Counted from the stretch's first letter, positions 1-8,128 are shown. The stretch: DNA of 41,925 nucleotides from Clostridia bacterium (GCA_900766585.1 CAAFVV010000026.1:1-41925); one strand, 5' to 3'. Numbers and translations: made by a program. Notes: generated from the sequence alone by a model not told the origin.

Positions 1-1808
1 CGTCCACCGCGGTAAACACCATTACATCCGGCAATCTCCACGTGGAGATTCAGGGCGAGGACAACAAGCCCGTTTCACAGCTGAACTGGGTTGCGAAGGA
101 CGGCCGCGCACAGGATGAGATCCTGTGGGAGCCGGGCTGCACCTACACGCTCACCCCGTTCAAGATTGTCAACACCGGCAACCTCGCGCTCAAGTACAAG
201 ATCGTGATCACCGGGTTGGACGGCGATTCCGCGCTGCTCGACGTGATCCGTTTCACCTATACCACCGAGGACGGGACGTTTGACATGGACGCCGAGGGGC
301 ATCTGGCGGCGAACGGCAAGGACGGCTTTGAGACCAAGTTCATTACCGTTTCCGCGACGATGGATACCGCGGCGGGCAACGAGTATCAGAACAAGACGCT
401 CACGGGCGTGAAATTCACGGTCTATGCCACGCAGGATACGGTCGAATACGACAGCATCGACAACCAGTATGACAAGAACGCGAAATACACCGAGATCATT
501 GCGGGCGGCAAAACGTTTACCGGTAAGCAGACGATCAGCACCGGTATCACGGCGACAAACCCCAACGCGATTGCGGTAAAGGTTATCGGTCCCGCGGCGG
601 ATCTGACGATTGAGGACGGCACCTTTGACGGCGGCGCGGGCGGCAGCAACGTCTGCGTTGCGGCGGCAAACGGCGCGACCGTCACGATCAAGGGCGGCAC
701 GTTTACCGTGGGCGGCGACAAGGACGGCTACGGCAACTCCGTCGTCTACTCTGTCGGCGGCAATATTGTCATCGAGGGCGGCTTCTTCTATACCAACTAC
801 AGCTGGAAGGGCAAATACTATGTCCTGAACATGAATAACGGCAACCCCGGCAAGATCACGGTCAAGGGCGGCACGTTTGTGAACTTCAACCCCGCCGGCG
901 GCGATGATCAGGTGCAGCCCACCAACTTTGTGGCGGAGGGCTATGCCGTCATCTCCGAGACCAAGGCGAACGGCGACGTGTGGTACACCGTTGTCAAGGG
1001 CAATGCCGTGAGCAGCGGTGACGAGTTTACCGAGGCGGTCAAGGACGGCGGCAATATCGTCTTCGGTGACGATGTGGCGACCAAGTCCGGCCTCAACATG
1101 GCTGCGGACACCGATGTGGCGCTCGGCGGAAAAACCTGGACCGTCGGCGACAACACCAAGCTGGCGGACGGTGCCGATCTGACGGTGTCCGGCGGCAAGG
1201 TGGTGTGCGGCACCTATTCCGGATATGTGGGTGTGCGCCCCGGAACCACGACCGACGGCGTGGTGACCTACACGGACGTGGACTTTACCGGTCTGTACAA
1301 CGCGGGCAGAGGGACCAGAGGTTCCTCCACTACGCATACGGACTATGTCCTCAAATATACCCCGGAAAAGGGAGGACATGTGAAGTTCTTGTTCAAAAAC
1401 TGCACCTTCACCAACAGCGCGGTGCAGTTTTCCGGTTTGAGCGGCAGCGACGGCACGTTTGAGGCGGTTTTTGAAAACTGCACGTTCACGGCGCTGACCA
1501 ATGATGCTCTGATCGAGGTCGGCAACTATCTGACGGACAGCACGATCACGATTAAGAACTGCACGTTTAACGTGACGGCTACATCCAATTTCAGCGTGAT
1601 CGACGGCAACTACGGCCGCGCGGCGACGGTGAGCTTTGAGGGCAGCAACACCTTTACCGGTGTGGTCGCCACCCCCACCGGCGCGGATAAAGCGGGAACG
1701 GCGGAAGAGATCAAAATCTTCTCCGATAACCTCAATGTCAAGGTATGCAGCGCCAAGACGGTTAACGGGCTGGACACCGTGACCGTTTCCGGCGTGGTTA
1801 AAAAATAA
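1..1808 (+). CDS. SipW-dependent-type surface protein with TasA-like domain and beta-helix repeats (5' end outside window)
   Basis: The reading frame is open from base 3 and enters the window inside the mature N-terminus. The first residues, STAVNTITSGNLHVEI, match residues 37-52 of the complete paralogue that starts at 1953, so about 36 residues, including the signal peptide, lie outside. An in-frame GTG at 42 is not the true start. The first ~160 residues resemble TasA/CalY-type domains (WEPGCTYTL, NTGNLALKYK, then VEYDSIDNQYD). The rest is built of short beta-strand repeats with GGTF, GGFF and NCTF motifs, typical of a right-handed beta-helix or related repetitive fold. Such proteins are exported by Sec and processed by a SipW-like signal peptidase, and act as matrix or surface proteins. 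No wall-anchor motif is present. It is the first of a tandem family. The role is inferred from family resemblance only. Confidence 0.85.
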   Translation, partial: STAVNTITSGNLHVEIQGEDNKPVSQLNWVAKDGRAQDEILWEPGCTYTLTPFKIVNTGNLALKYKIVITGLDGDSALLDVIRFTYTTEDGTFDMDAEGHLAANGKDGFETKFITVSATMDTAAGNEYQNKTLTGVKFTVYATQDTVEYDSIDNQYDKNAKYTEIIAGGKTFTGKQTISTGITATNPNAIAVKVIGPAADLTIEDGTFDGGAGGSNVCVAAANGATVTIKGGTFTVGGDKDGYGNSVVYSVGGNIVIEGGFFYTNYSWKGKYYVLNMNNGNPGKITVKGGTFVNFNPAGGDDQVQPTNFVAEGYAVISETKANGDVWYTVVKGNAVSSGDEFTEAVKDGGNIVFGDDVATKSGLNMAADTDVALGGKTWTVGDNTKLADGADLTVSGGKVVCGTYSGYVGVRPGTTTDGVVTYTDVDFTGLYNAGRGTRGSSTTHTDYVLKYTPEKGGHVKFLFKNCTFTNSAVQFSGLSGSDGTFEAVFENCTFTALTNDALIEVGNYLTDSTITIKNCTFNVTATSNFSVIDGNYGRAATVSFEGSNTFTGVVATPTGADKAGTAEEIKIFSDNLNVKVCSAKTVNGLDTVTVSGVVKK

Positions 1809-1821
1809 GCTTTTCTGCGGT

Positions 1822-1882
1822 CTCTCCGCCTTCGGGTGGAGAGGCGGTCAAAGGGCACAACGGGCTTGTGCCTTTTGATCGC
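1822..1882 (+). repeat. Two-hairpin intergenic element, copy 1
   Basis: Two adjacent stem-loops lie directly after the first surface-protein gene. Hairpin one (1822-1843) pairs CTCTCCGCC with GGTGGAGAG around a TTCG loop. Hairpin two (1844-1882) has a 17-base-pair stem with two G-U pairs around the loop CGGGC. The element sits about 60 bases before the ribosome site of the next gene. Related copies follow the next two genes. No U-tract follows, so it is not a plain intrinsic terminator; mRNA stabilisation, attenuation or a REP-like mobile palindrome are all possible. Confidence 0.8.
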
Positions 1883-1952
1883 TTTAAGATGCGCACATTG
1901 CTTTGGCAATGCGAACATAAATGTTTCTGTAATTTTAAAGGAGGAAACCGAT

Positions 1953-3125
1953 ATGACAGGCAAAAACACCAGACGGGCACTGCTGACGAGCGCACTTGCG
2001 ATTCTCGCGTGCGTCGCCATGCTCGTCGGCACCACGTTCGCGTGGTTCACGGATACCGCGTCCACCGCGGTGAACACGATTCAGGCAGGTAATCTCCATG
2101 TCAAGGTGATGTATAGCACGGACATGAAGGAGTGGAAAGACGTTGAGGCCAATACAAAGCTGCTCGACGGCGATGCGCTTTGGGAGCCGGGTCACACCCA
2201 GATCGTGTATCTGAAGGTGGTCAACGCGGGCAATCTGGCGCTGAAATATGAGATCAGAACGAACAGTTATGCGCGCGGCGACAGAGGCAAGAACGCGGAC
2301 GGCAAGTTCTTCTATGTCGATACCTATCTGCGGATCGGTCTCGCGGAAACACAGGCGGCGTTTGCCACGCGCGACGCGGCTCTTGCCGCTATTGCGGACA
2401 ACGAGCACGCCATGGCGAAGCGGCTGCAGCTGACAAACGGCTGGACCACGCTTGATGCCGAGGAGGAGTCCGGCGCGTATGCAATGGTGATCTACATGCC
2501 CACCACGGTCGGCAATGAAGCCAACAATGTGGATCCGAAAAAGAAACCGTCCTTTAAGGATCTGAAGCTCTTGGTGAATGCGATTCAGGCTCCGGTGGAG
2601 TATGATAGCATTGACAACACCTATGATGCCAAGGCGCCGACGTCTCTGGACGGGGTCGAGTATAACTCCGGCGACCACGTCGTGGAGGGCGAGAGCTTCC
2701 TGGCTACCGGCGGCTACGGCGTAATCCAGGTCGGCGGCGGCACGACAACGATCAACAACACCAATGTGACGGCTAAGGAAACCAACATGGGACAGGGATA
2801 CCGCGCGCTGGCGGTCTATGCGCAAAATGATGCCACGGTTATCATCAACAGCGGCAATTTTGAGCAGATCATCACCGGATCCTCCGATATGTATGAGCTG
2901 ATCTACGCGGTTGAAAACGCGCAGGTCATCATCAACGGCGGCACATTTAAGTGCGCCACGCCGAAGTGGACGCTGAACTGCCTTGACGGCAACAACGCAA
3001 AGTTCACCGTTAACGGCGGACGCTTCTACAAGTTTAATCCGGCGACTGACAACCCGGGTGAGGTCGTCCTCGGCGAGGGCTGTCAGGTCACGCAGGACGG
3101 CGACTGGTTCGTCGTTTCCCGCTGA
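1953..3125 (+). CDS. SipW-dependent-type surface protein, TasA-like with beta-helix tail
   Basis: The product is 390 residues. The start is ATG 1953, preceded by AAAGGAGG (1937-1944); in-frame codons further upstream fall inside the hairpin element and are rejected. Residues 1-35 form a SipW-dependent-type signal peptide: a basic start (KNTRR), a hydrophobic core (LLTSALAILACVAML) and the hallmark TTFAWFTDTAS. Residues 45-220 form the TasA-like region with WEPGHTQIVYLKVVNAGNLALKYE and VEYDSIDNTYD landmarks. Residues ~235-390 carry beta-strand repeats (NGGTF, NGGRFYKFNPA). The mature protein is expected outside the cell as a fibre or matrix component. Its N-terminal DNA is nearly identical to that of the gene at 3437, pointing to recent duplication. 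No LPXTG-type motif is seen. Confidence 0.9.
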   Translation: MTGKNTRRALLTSALAILACVAMLVGTTFAWFTDTASTAVNTIQAGNLHVKVMYSTDMKEWKDVEANTKLLDGDALWEPGHTQIVYLKVVNAGNLALKYEIRTNSYARGDRGKNADGKFFYVDTYLRIGLAETQAAFATRDAALAAIADNEHAMAKRLQLTNGWTTLDAEEESGAYAMVIYMPTTVGNEANNVDPKKKPSFKDLKLLVNAIQAPVEYDSIDNTYDAKAPTSLDGVEYNSGDHVVEGESFLATGGYGVIQVGGGTTTINNTNVTAKETNMGQGYRALAVYAQNDATVIINSGNFEQIITGSSDMYELIYAVENAQVIINGGTFKCATPKWTLNCLDGNNAKFTVNGGRFYKFNPATDNPGEVVLGEGCQVTQDGDWFVVSR

Positions 3126-3144
3126 CCTCTCTGTTGACGCACTT

Positions 3145-3211
3145 CCTCTCACCTCTAAACGGGGGTGAGAGGCGATCAAAGGGCATAACGGGCTTGTGCC
3201 TTTTGATCGCC
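3145..3211 (+). repeat. Two-hairpin intergenic element, copy 2
   Basis: The arrangement matches copy 1. Hairpin one (3145-3172) pairs CCTCTCACC with GGTGAGAGG. Hairpin two (3171-3211) pairs GGCGATCAAAGGGCATAA with CTTGTGCCTTTTGATCGCC. Unlike the other copies it is followed at once by a separate intrinsic terminator. Confidence 0.8.
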
Positions 3212-3231
3212 CGTGATCACGGGCGTTTTTT
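3209..3231 (+). terminator. Intrinsic terminator
   Basis: The perfect palindrome GCCCGTGATCACGGGC (3209-3224) is followed by G and six T residues. It overlaps the last bases of hairpin element copy 2 and should end the transcript of the gene at 1953. Confidence 0.75.
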
Positions 3232-3258
3232 CGAAAGCTGAGCAAGGAGGTCATCTTT

Positions 3259-3318
3259 GTGAAACATAGCCAACTGGCAATTTGTACCACGGGGGGGGGG
3301 CTGTTCGGCAGCGATTAG
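3259..3318 (+). other. Possible short leader ORF containing a G10 homopolymer
   Basis: An AAGGAGG site (3244-3250) stands eight bases before GTG 3259, which opens a 19-codon frame running through ten consecutive G residues (3291-3300) and ending with TAG at 3318. With nine or twelve G residues the frame would instead stay open to about 3420, just before the ribosome site of the next gene. It may be a leader peptide, a decayed gene start or chance. The rest of 3126-3436 holds only the hairpin element and terminator. Confidence 0.25.
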
Positions 3319-3436
3319 GCACTCTGCCCAAACCGTGGCGCAAAGCGCCGCACTCAGCCTGACACCTCCGTTTTGCCGGCAAAGCGGGGTGTGCCCGAAC
3401 GTCTTACCGGTGAGAAATTAAAGGAGGTCATGGAAA

Positions 3437-5095
3437 ATGTCAGGCAAAAGCACCAGACGGGCACTGCTGACGAGCGCACTTGCGATTCTCGCGTGCGCGG
3501 CGATGCTCATCGGCACCACGTTCGCGTGGTTCACCGACACCGCATCTACGGCGGTAAACAAGATCCAGGCGGGCAATTTGGATGTAAAACTGATGATGCT
3601 TAAAGGCTCCAGTTGGGTGTCTGCCGAGGGGGAAACGCTTACCTTTAAGACAAAAGACAACAGAACGACAGACAAGATTCTGTGGGAGCCGGGCTGTACT
3701 TATGAACTGCCTGCACTGAGAATCGACAACTGTGGAAATCTTGCCCTCAAGTACAAGATCATCATTTCCGGCATCAAAGGAGATGCCAAGCTCAACGAAG
3801 CAATCGAATGGAAAATCTCCGATGGACTTGTTATGAGCGGAATCTTTCATAAGATGGGAGTTGCTGCAATGGAAGGTGTTTTATATCCTTCCCCTATGTC
3901 TCCCGGCTACCCTAATGCGTCGAACGCTTTTGTAATTTCCGGGCACATGAAAGAGGATGCCGGCAACGAGTATCAGGGTTTGTCAATCGAAGGGATCGGC
4001 ATTACCGTTGTCGCTACACAGGCTACATATGAGAAAGACAGCATTGGCGATCAGTATGATGCGGCGGCCGATGTAGAGTTGGCTACTTCTGCAACTGTCA
4101 ACGGGCGGTCATATGCTTCCATGCAGGAGGCTTATGAGGCTGTACGGCCGCAGGTTAGCACGGTGTTTGGTTTAGGACAAGAAGCTTTTTCGGATGGGGA
4201 CACGGACAAATGCGCAAAGTTTGATGAGTTGTTCCCGAATGGGAAAATCACTTGGACGATTTACGGTGAGCAAAAGCTGACGGATGCATATATGCTGTCC
4301 TTTGGCAGAAAGGCTTCCTATTTTGGTGCTAGGACGTTTAAGGAGATTGAAGTTGTTGGCGGCAACAGCCAAGCAACTCTGGACCTGACCGGGACGAACG
4401 GTACTTTCGCGTTGCCGTACAACTGGTGGGGCAGCACGGTAGATAATATCAAGATCACATTTAAGGGGATTACCTTTAAGGGCATTAAGTCTATTCCGGG
4501 TACTTGGGCAACGCCAGCGCAGGAGACCCCGTACACTTTTGAAAATTGCACTTTCAATGGCAATGTGTATGGGTATCATGATTACAACATCAACCTGACC
4601 CTTAAGAATTGCACATTCAATGCCCCTGAGAATACCAAGTACGCGCTCATGCTTCAGTCAACATCAGGCATTACCGGCAAGGTGACGGTCGAAGGCTGTA
4701 CTTTCAATGGCTACACCCGTGGTATCAACCTGCAGCGTCCCAATACGGATTTTGTTGTGATCAATAACACCATCCGCAGCACGGCCAGTGAGCCGGATCG
4801 TGGTGCTATTCAGCTGACGGACGGCAGCTCCTTTGTGGTTACAGGGAATACGGTGGATGTAAATGCCGGTAACGCATTTTGGTTCCACGATGCTGCAACC
4901 AACAGCAATGTAACTTACACGATTAGCAATAACGGCATCAAGGCGCCGTATATCGGTTATTCCGGTGTTACTGCATTTGATGTCAACACGAAGATCACCT
5001 CTTCCGGAAACAAGTTCAACAACACGGATACGACCAAGTGCATGAAGAAAGGTGCAACTGTTGCAGAAGCGACGAACCTTACCACTATTCACTAA
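3437..5095 (+). CDS. SipW-dependent-type surface protein with TasA-like domain and large beta-helix
   Basis: The product is 552 residues. ATG 3437 is eight bases after AAGGAGGT (3421-3428); the ATG at 3430 is out of frame. Residues 1-35 repeat the signal of the preceding paralogue (KSTRRALLTSALAILAC, then TTFAWFTDTAS). Residues ~40-215 are the TasA-like region (ILWEPGCTYELPALRIDNCG, YEKDSIGDQYD). Residues ~275-540 form a long right-handed beta-helix-like region with FENCTF, LKNCTF and VEGCTF steps, the pattern seen in pectate-lyase-like and adhesin repeats. The product is predicted to be secreted and surface-associated, without an anchor motif. From about base 3600 codon use is less GC-rich than in the first two paralogues, suggesting that the C-terminal part has a different history. 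Confidence 0.9.
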   Translation: MSGKSTRRALLTSALAILACAAMLIGTTFAWFTDTASTAVNKIQAGNLDVKLMMLKGSSWVSAEGETLTFKTKDNRTTDKILWEPGCTYELPALRIDNCGNLALKYKIIISGIKGDAKLNEAIEWKISDGLVMSGIFHKMGVAAMEGVLYPSPMSPGYPNASNAFVISGHMKEDAGNEYQGLSIEGIGITVVATQATYEKDSIGDQYDAAADVELATSATVNGRSYASMQEAYEAVRPQVSTVFGLGQEAFSDGDTDKCAKFDELFPNGKITWTIYGEQKLTDAYMLSFGRKASYFGARTFKEIEVVGGNSQATLDLTGTNGTFALPYNWWGSTVDNIKITFKGITFKGIKSIPGTWATPAQETPYTFENCTFNGNVYGYHDYNINLTLKNCTFNAPENTKYALMLQSTSGITGKVTVEGCTFNGYTRGINLQRPNTDFVVINNTIRSTASEPDRGAIQLTDGSSFVVTGNTVDVNAGNAFWFHDAATNSNVTYTISNNGIKAPYIGYSGVTAFDVNTKITSSGNKFNNTDTTKCMKKGATVAEATNLTTIH

Positions 5096-5106
5096 TTTTT
5101 TCAAGT

Positions 5107-5173
5107 CCTCTCCACCTATCACGGCGGAGGGGCAATCAAAGGGCATAAGATATGCTTGTGCCTTTTGATTGCC
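5107..5173 (+). repeat. Two-hairpin intergenic element, copy 3 (compensatory change)
   Basis: Hairpin one (5107-5132) is imperfect here. Hairpin two pairs GGCAATCAAAGGGCATAA with CTTGTGCCTTTTGATTGCC (5131-5173). Compared with copy 2, a G-C pair in the stem has become A-T by changes on both sides, which keeps the pairing. The element ends 18 bases before the ribosome site of the gene at 5208. Confidence 0.8.
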
Positions 5174-5207
5174 TGCCTGTAAAAACCTGAAAGGAGATAC
5201 AGACACC

Positions 5208-6167
5208 ATGGGAAACGAAAGCGGACGGTTATTGCACGGGATCGTGCTGGCAGTATCCCTCTGCGTGCTGATCGCGACTTTTCTTGTCGAACGCGCGGTG
5301 CGGTTCAACCGGCAGACCCGCTATATTCTGATGAAAATGCGCAAAGCGAAAGAGGATGCGGAATATTTCTATTGGCATAGGGAGCTGCGCTGCCATTATC
5401 TGCGGCTGATTCCCTTTGTGACTGCGCGCAATGTGGCGCGCATATACCGGTTTGTTTTCCGCCGTCCCGAAACGGCGGAAAAGGGGAAGCGCAGCGACGG
5501 ACTCGGCCACATTCTTGCGCCTTCCGCGCTCGGCGCCGCGCTTTGCGCCGTCTGCCTGTGCGGAATGAGCTGGGCGTGGTTCACCTCCAGTGCGAATGCC
5601 GGTATGGGTACGATTCAGTCTGCCAGCTACACCGTGTCGGTTACGGCGAAGGCTGGTGAAGAGACGGTTTCGGTGACAGCGGAAAACGGGATTTCGACCG
5701 TGCCGCTTGCGGCAGGACGGGAATACACCGTCACGCTGACGCCTGTGGCAACGGCGAAAAGCGGATACTGCTTGGTGACTTTTGAGGGCAGAAGCTATAC
5801 CACCGGGCAGCTGGTCAGCGAAGCCTATACCTTTACGGTGTATGCGGGTGCGGACGGGCTGCTGACGGTTGAGCCGCGCTGGGGAAGCAAGGACGATGTG
5901 GGCGACCGGATAGAGGGCTGCCTTGGGACGAAGCCCGCGGCATCGGTCACGACGACGGCAGCTACATCGGCCATGACGACGGCAGTCTCCGCCGCAACCA
6001 ATGCCGCGCCGGAGACGACTGTGACCACGACATCAACAGCGACAACAGCGACGACCGCATCGACGGCATCGACTACGGCGACGACGCTCCCGGCGGGCGA
6101 AACGGAAGCAACCGGCACGCAGACGTCGGCTGCGGCGGAGGATACCGCCGCGGCGACCGCGCCGTGA
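5208..6167 (+). CDS. Two-helix membrane protein with an internal SipW-like motif and Thr/Ala-rich tail
   Basis: The product is 319 residues. ATG 5208 follows AAAGGAG (5190-5196). Residues ~9-27 form a first membrane helix, and residues ~30-100 a basic, probably cytoplasmic segment (RFNRQTRY, RRPETAEKGKR). Residues ~103-122 form a second hydrophobic stretch running into SWAWFTSSANAGMGTIQS, which strongly resembles the AWFTDTAS site of the neighbouring secreted proteins but lies internally. Residues ~140-230 are a small beta-rich domain, and residues ~240-319 a Thr/Ala-rich low-complexity tail. It could anchor or nucleate the secreted paralogues, as TapA does for TasA, but it is not recognisably TapA. 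If the internal site is cleaved, the C-terminal half is released. Function unassigned. Confidence 0.8.
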   Translation: MGNESGRLLHGIVLAVSLCVLIATFLVERAVRFNRQTRYILMKMRKAKEDAEYFYWHRELRCHYLRLIPFVTARNVARIYRFVFRRPETAEKGKRSDGLGHILAPSALGAALCAVCLCGMSWAWFTSSANAGMGTIQSASYTVSVTAKAGEETVSVTAENGISTVPLAAGREYTVTLTPVATAKSGYCLVTFEGRSYTTGQLVSEAYTFTVYAGADGLLTVEPRWGSKDDVGDRIEGCLGTKPAASVTTTAATSAMTTAVSAATNAAPETTVTTTSTATTATTASTASTTATTLPAGETEATGTQTSAAAEDTAAATAP

Positions 6168-6192
6168 CATGGCCGGGACAAACCGATAATTC

Positions 6193-6232
6193 GGGGCTGA
6201 CAAAGGGGTGCGCTCTTTGTCGGCCCCTTCTT
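6193..6232 (+). terminator. Probable intrinsic terminator of the surface-protein array
   Basis: GGGGCTGACAAA (6193-6204) pairs with TTTGTCGGCCCC (6216-6227), with one G-U pair, and is followed by TTCTT. From here to the promoter at 6391 I see no gene. Confidence 0.65.
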
Positions 6233-6390
6233 GCCGACGTACCCCCGGCGGGGGGTGCCGGAAAAGGTGTGCGGCGGGCTGCGGCGCGCCGGCGCAACCC
6301 TTTTTGGGGGGATTTCGGGCGAAAAAAGGCGAAAAGCCGGGGCGCCGCACGGGTATTTTTTCCCGCGGCAACAAAAAGTGAAAAAAGCAC

Positions 6391-6419
6391 TTGACAAACG
6401 CCGCGGCATCTTGTATAAT
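6391..6419 (+). promoter_or_regulatory. Vegetative promoter of tRNA-Leu
   Basis: A perfect TTGACA (6391-6396) and a perfect TATAAT (6414-6419) are separated by exactly 17 bases. Transcription should start near 6426, about 30 bases before the tRNA. Confidence 0.9.
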
Positions 6420-6454
6420 AACATACGCTGTCGGGTGACGGCAAAACAGAATAT

Positions 6455-6541
6455 GCGGATATGGCGGAATTGGCAGACGCGCTAGATTCAGGTTCTAGTC
6501 GGGGCAACTCGGTGGAGGTTCAAGTCCTCTTATCCGCACCA
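6455..6541 (+). tRNA. tRNA-Leu (anticodon CAG)
   Basis: The acceptor stem is GCGGATA (6455-6461) paired with TATCCGC (6531-6537). The anticodon arm is CTAGA-TTCAGGT-TCTAG, giving anticodon CAG, which reads CUG leucine codons. The long variable arm expected of class II tRNA-Leu is present (around CGGGGCAACTCGG), and the T loop is GTTCAAG. Discriminator A is followed by an encoded CCA (6539-6541). It stands alone with its own promoter and terminator. Confidence 0.95.
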
Positions 6542-6547
6542 AACAGT

Positions 6548-6597
6548 ACAAATCCGAACCCTAAACCAATCGGTGAAGGGTTCGGATTTGTCATTTT
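6548..6597 (+). terminator. Intrinsic terminator of tRNA-Leu
   Basis: A perfect 15-base-pair stem, ACAAATCCGAACCCT (6548-6562) with its complement (6577-6591), is followed by CATTTT. Confidence 0.85.
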
Positions 6598-6655
6598 CAT
6601 AGACTATCCGAACTTTAATTCAAAACGCAAAAATTAAATTCGGAGGTTGATATTT

Positions 6656-6935
6656 ATGAAAACAGAACTTAATAACATCGGTACTTGGGGCAGAATGCAT
6701 TGTAACGCCTTATAAAAAGACACACCAAAAGAAACGGGTAAAGGCTGTGTGCATTTTGTTTACAGAGATGATTTTGAAAGATGAAGATGAAGATGAAGAA
6801 ATCACGGAGTCATATGATGTGTATTCCAGTAGATGGGGCGCAATCATTGGTTTGATCTGCAAATGGATCGTACAGAGCCATTCGATAAAAAGAAAGTTTT
6901 CGATAACCGAGTATTTTCTGGATGAGGATAATTAG
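6656..6935 (+). pseudogene. Possible frameshifted small gene of unknown function
   Basis: A CGGAGG site (6641-6646) precedes ATG 6656, but that frame stops after 19 codons (MKTELNNIGTWGRMHCNAL). A second frame open from 6660 to 6935 encodes about 91 residues with an acidic run (DEDEDEE) and a hydrophobic patch (WGAIIGLICKWIV), and has only a weak GTG start at 6747. One frameshift near 6690 would join the good start to the longer frame. Codon use is more AT-rich than in the flanking genes. I do not recognise the protein; this may be a decayed mobile-element remnant beside the tRNA. Confidence 0.3.
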
Positions 6936-7081
6936 AGAGAGGGATTTGTGGATCTGCCATAACGGGATCTTTATTGGTCGATCCGGGCATGGTTTCCCGG
7001 GAAAATCGGCATATCCCGTGCTATGATCCAAACCGCCCGCCCTTCGTTTAAGAAAGGACAGAACGCAAAGGAGAAATATAT

Positions 7082-7945
7082 ATGCGCCATTTTCTGGTCG
7101 GAACCGATTGGTGGACGGACTGCGACGACGCCGTTGCCCTGCGTGTCATGGCAAGAGCCATACATAAGGGGGAAATTGCCGTGCAGGGGATCGGCATTAA
7201 CGCCTGTATGGAACAGTCGGTTTCTTCCCTGACTGCTTTTCTCCGTTCGGAGGGGCTTCGGGATATTCCCCTGGGGCTGGATCGTGAAGCCGTTGATTTT
7301 GGCGGCAGCCCTCCCTATCAGGCGGGACTGGCTGCCCTTTGCGGGGCGGGAGTTTCCAACGATGACGCCGAGGATGCGGCTGCTTTGTATTTGCGTCTGC
7401 TTCGGGAAACAACGGTTCCCCTTGAAATTGTGGAGATCGGCTATCCCCAGGTGTTGGCGGCTGTGCTGCGGGAGGAGCCGCGGCTGTTTGCAGACCGGGT
7501 TTCCCGGGTGTGGATGATGGCGGGAAAATGGGACGAGAATCCGGGCAGGGAAAATAATTTTGCGAGAAATGCACGTTCCCGTACGGCTGCCCACTATTTC
7601 TGCGAAAGCTGTCCGGTGCCGGTGACCTTTCTGGGCTGGGAGGTATCTTATGACATTCTTATCGGCGGCCACCTGAAGGAAGGAGATATTCTGCATCGGG
7701 TTCTGGTTGATCATCACTCGGAAAACGGGCGTTCCGGATGGGACCCCATGCTGATGGAGCTTGCCGTTGTGGGAGACGCGGAAAAAGCGGGCTACCGTTC
7801 GGTGAAAGGGAAAGCGTCTGTCGATCCGGTCACCGGTGAAAACACTTTTGTGCAGTCGCCGGACGGCTTGCAGGAATATGTGGAAAAGAAGCTGCCGGAT
7901 GCAGTATACAGAGAGCGGCTCAACGCCCTGATCGCGTCTGTCTGA
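7082..7945 (+). CDS. Nucleoside hydrolase family (IUNH-fold) protein
   Basis: The product is 287 residues; ATG 7082 follows AAAGGAG (7068-7074). The N-terminus VGTDWWTDCDDAVAL (D9, D13, D15, D16) matches the calcium-binding DTDxGxDDA motif of inosine-uridine-preferring nucleoside N-ribohydrolases. The central MMAGKW...NPGRENNFARN (residues 145-163) matches their purine/ribose-site GG...pEfN block. Near the C-terminus, where classical enzymes have an active-site His-Asp, this protein has SGWDPM (W220, D221), a form seen in divergent members. The reaction would be cleavage of a ribosidic bond in the cytoplasm. The leading Asp and the His are not conserved, so the substrate may not be a standard nucleoside. 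It appears to be a single-gene unit closed by the terminator at 8020. Confidence 0.8.
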   Translation: MRHFLVGTDWWTDCDDAVALRVMARAIHKGEIAVQGIGINACMEQSVSSLTAFLRSEGLRDIPLGLDREAVDFGGSPPYQAGLAALCGAGVSNDDAEDAAALYLRLLRETTVPLEIVEIGYPQVLAAVLREEPRLFADRVSRVWMMAGKWDENPGRENNFARNARSRTAAHYFCESCPVPVTFLGWEVSYDILIGGHLKEGDILHRVLVDHHSENGRSGWDPMLMELAVVGDAEKAGYRSVKGKASVDPVTGENTFVQSPDGLQEYVEKKLPDAVYRERLNALIASV

Positions 7946-8019
7946 CGCGGTGTGCCGGTTACTTTGACCGGAGCGGGAACGCTGTGAAGGGACGGTTACC
8001 TGTCCGGGCGAACAGACCA

Positions 8020-8059
8020 AAGCCGGGACTTTGCCAAAATGGCAAAGTCCCGGCTTTTT
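8020..8059 (+). terminator. Intrinsic terminator
   Basis: A perfect 16-base-pair stem (8020-8035 with 8041-8056) with loop AAAAT is followed by further T residues. It ends the transcript of the nucleoside-hydrolase-like gene. Confidence 0.9.
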
Positions 8060-8128
8060 GCCTGCGGGATCCGCCGGGGAGGGCGGAAAAGAAAATATCT
8101 TTGTGTTACAAAAAGAAAGTATTTGAAA

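Noticed and set aside
75..1379. Long minus-strand frame opposite the first surface protein
   Set aside because: It is an antisense shadow of the repetitive coding sequence; no ribosome site or family similarity.
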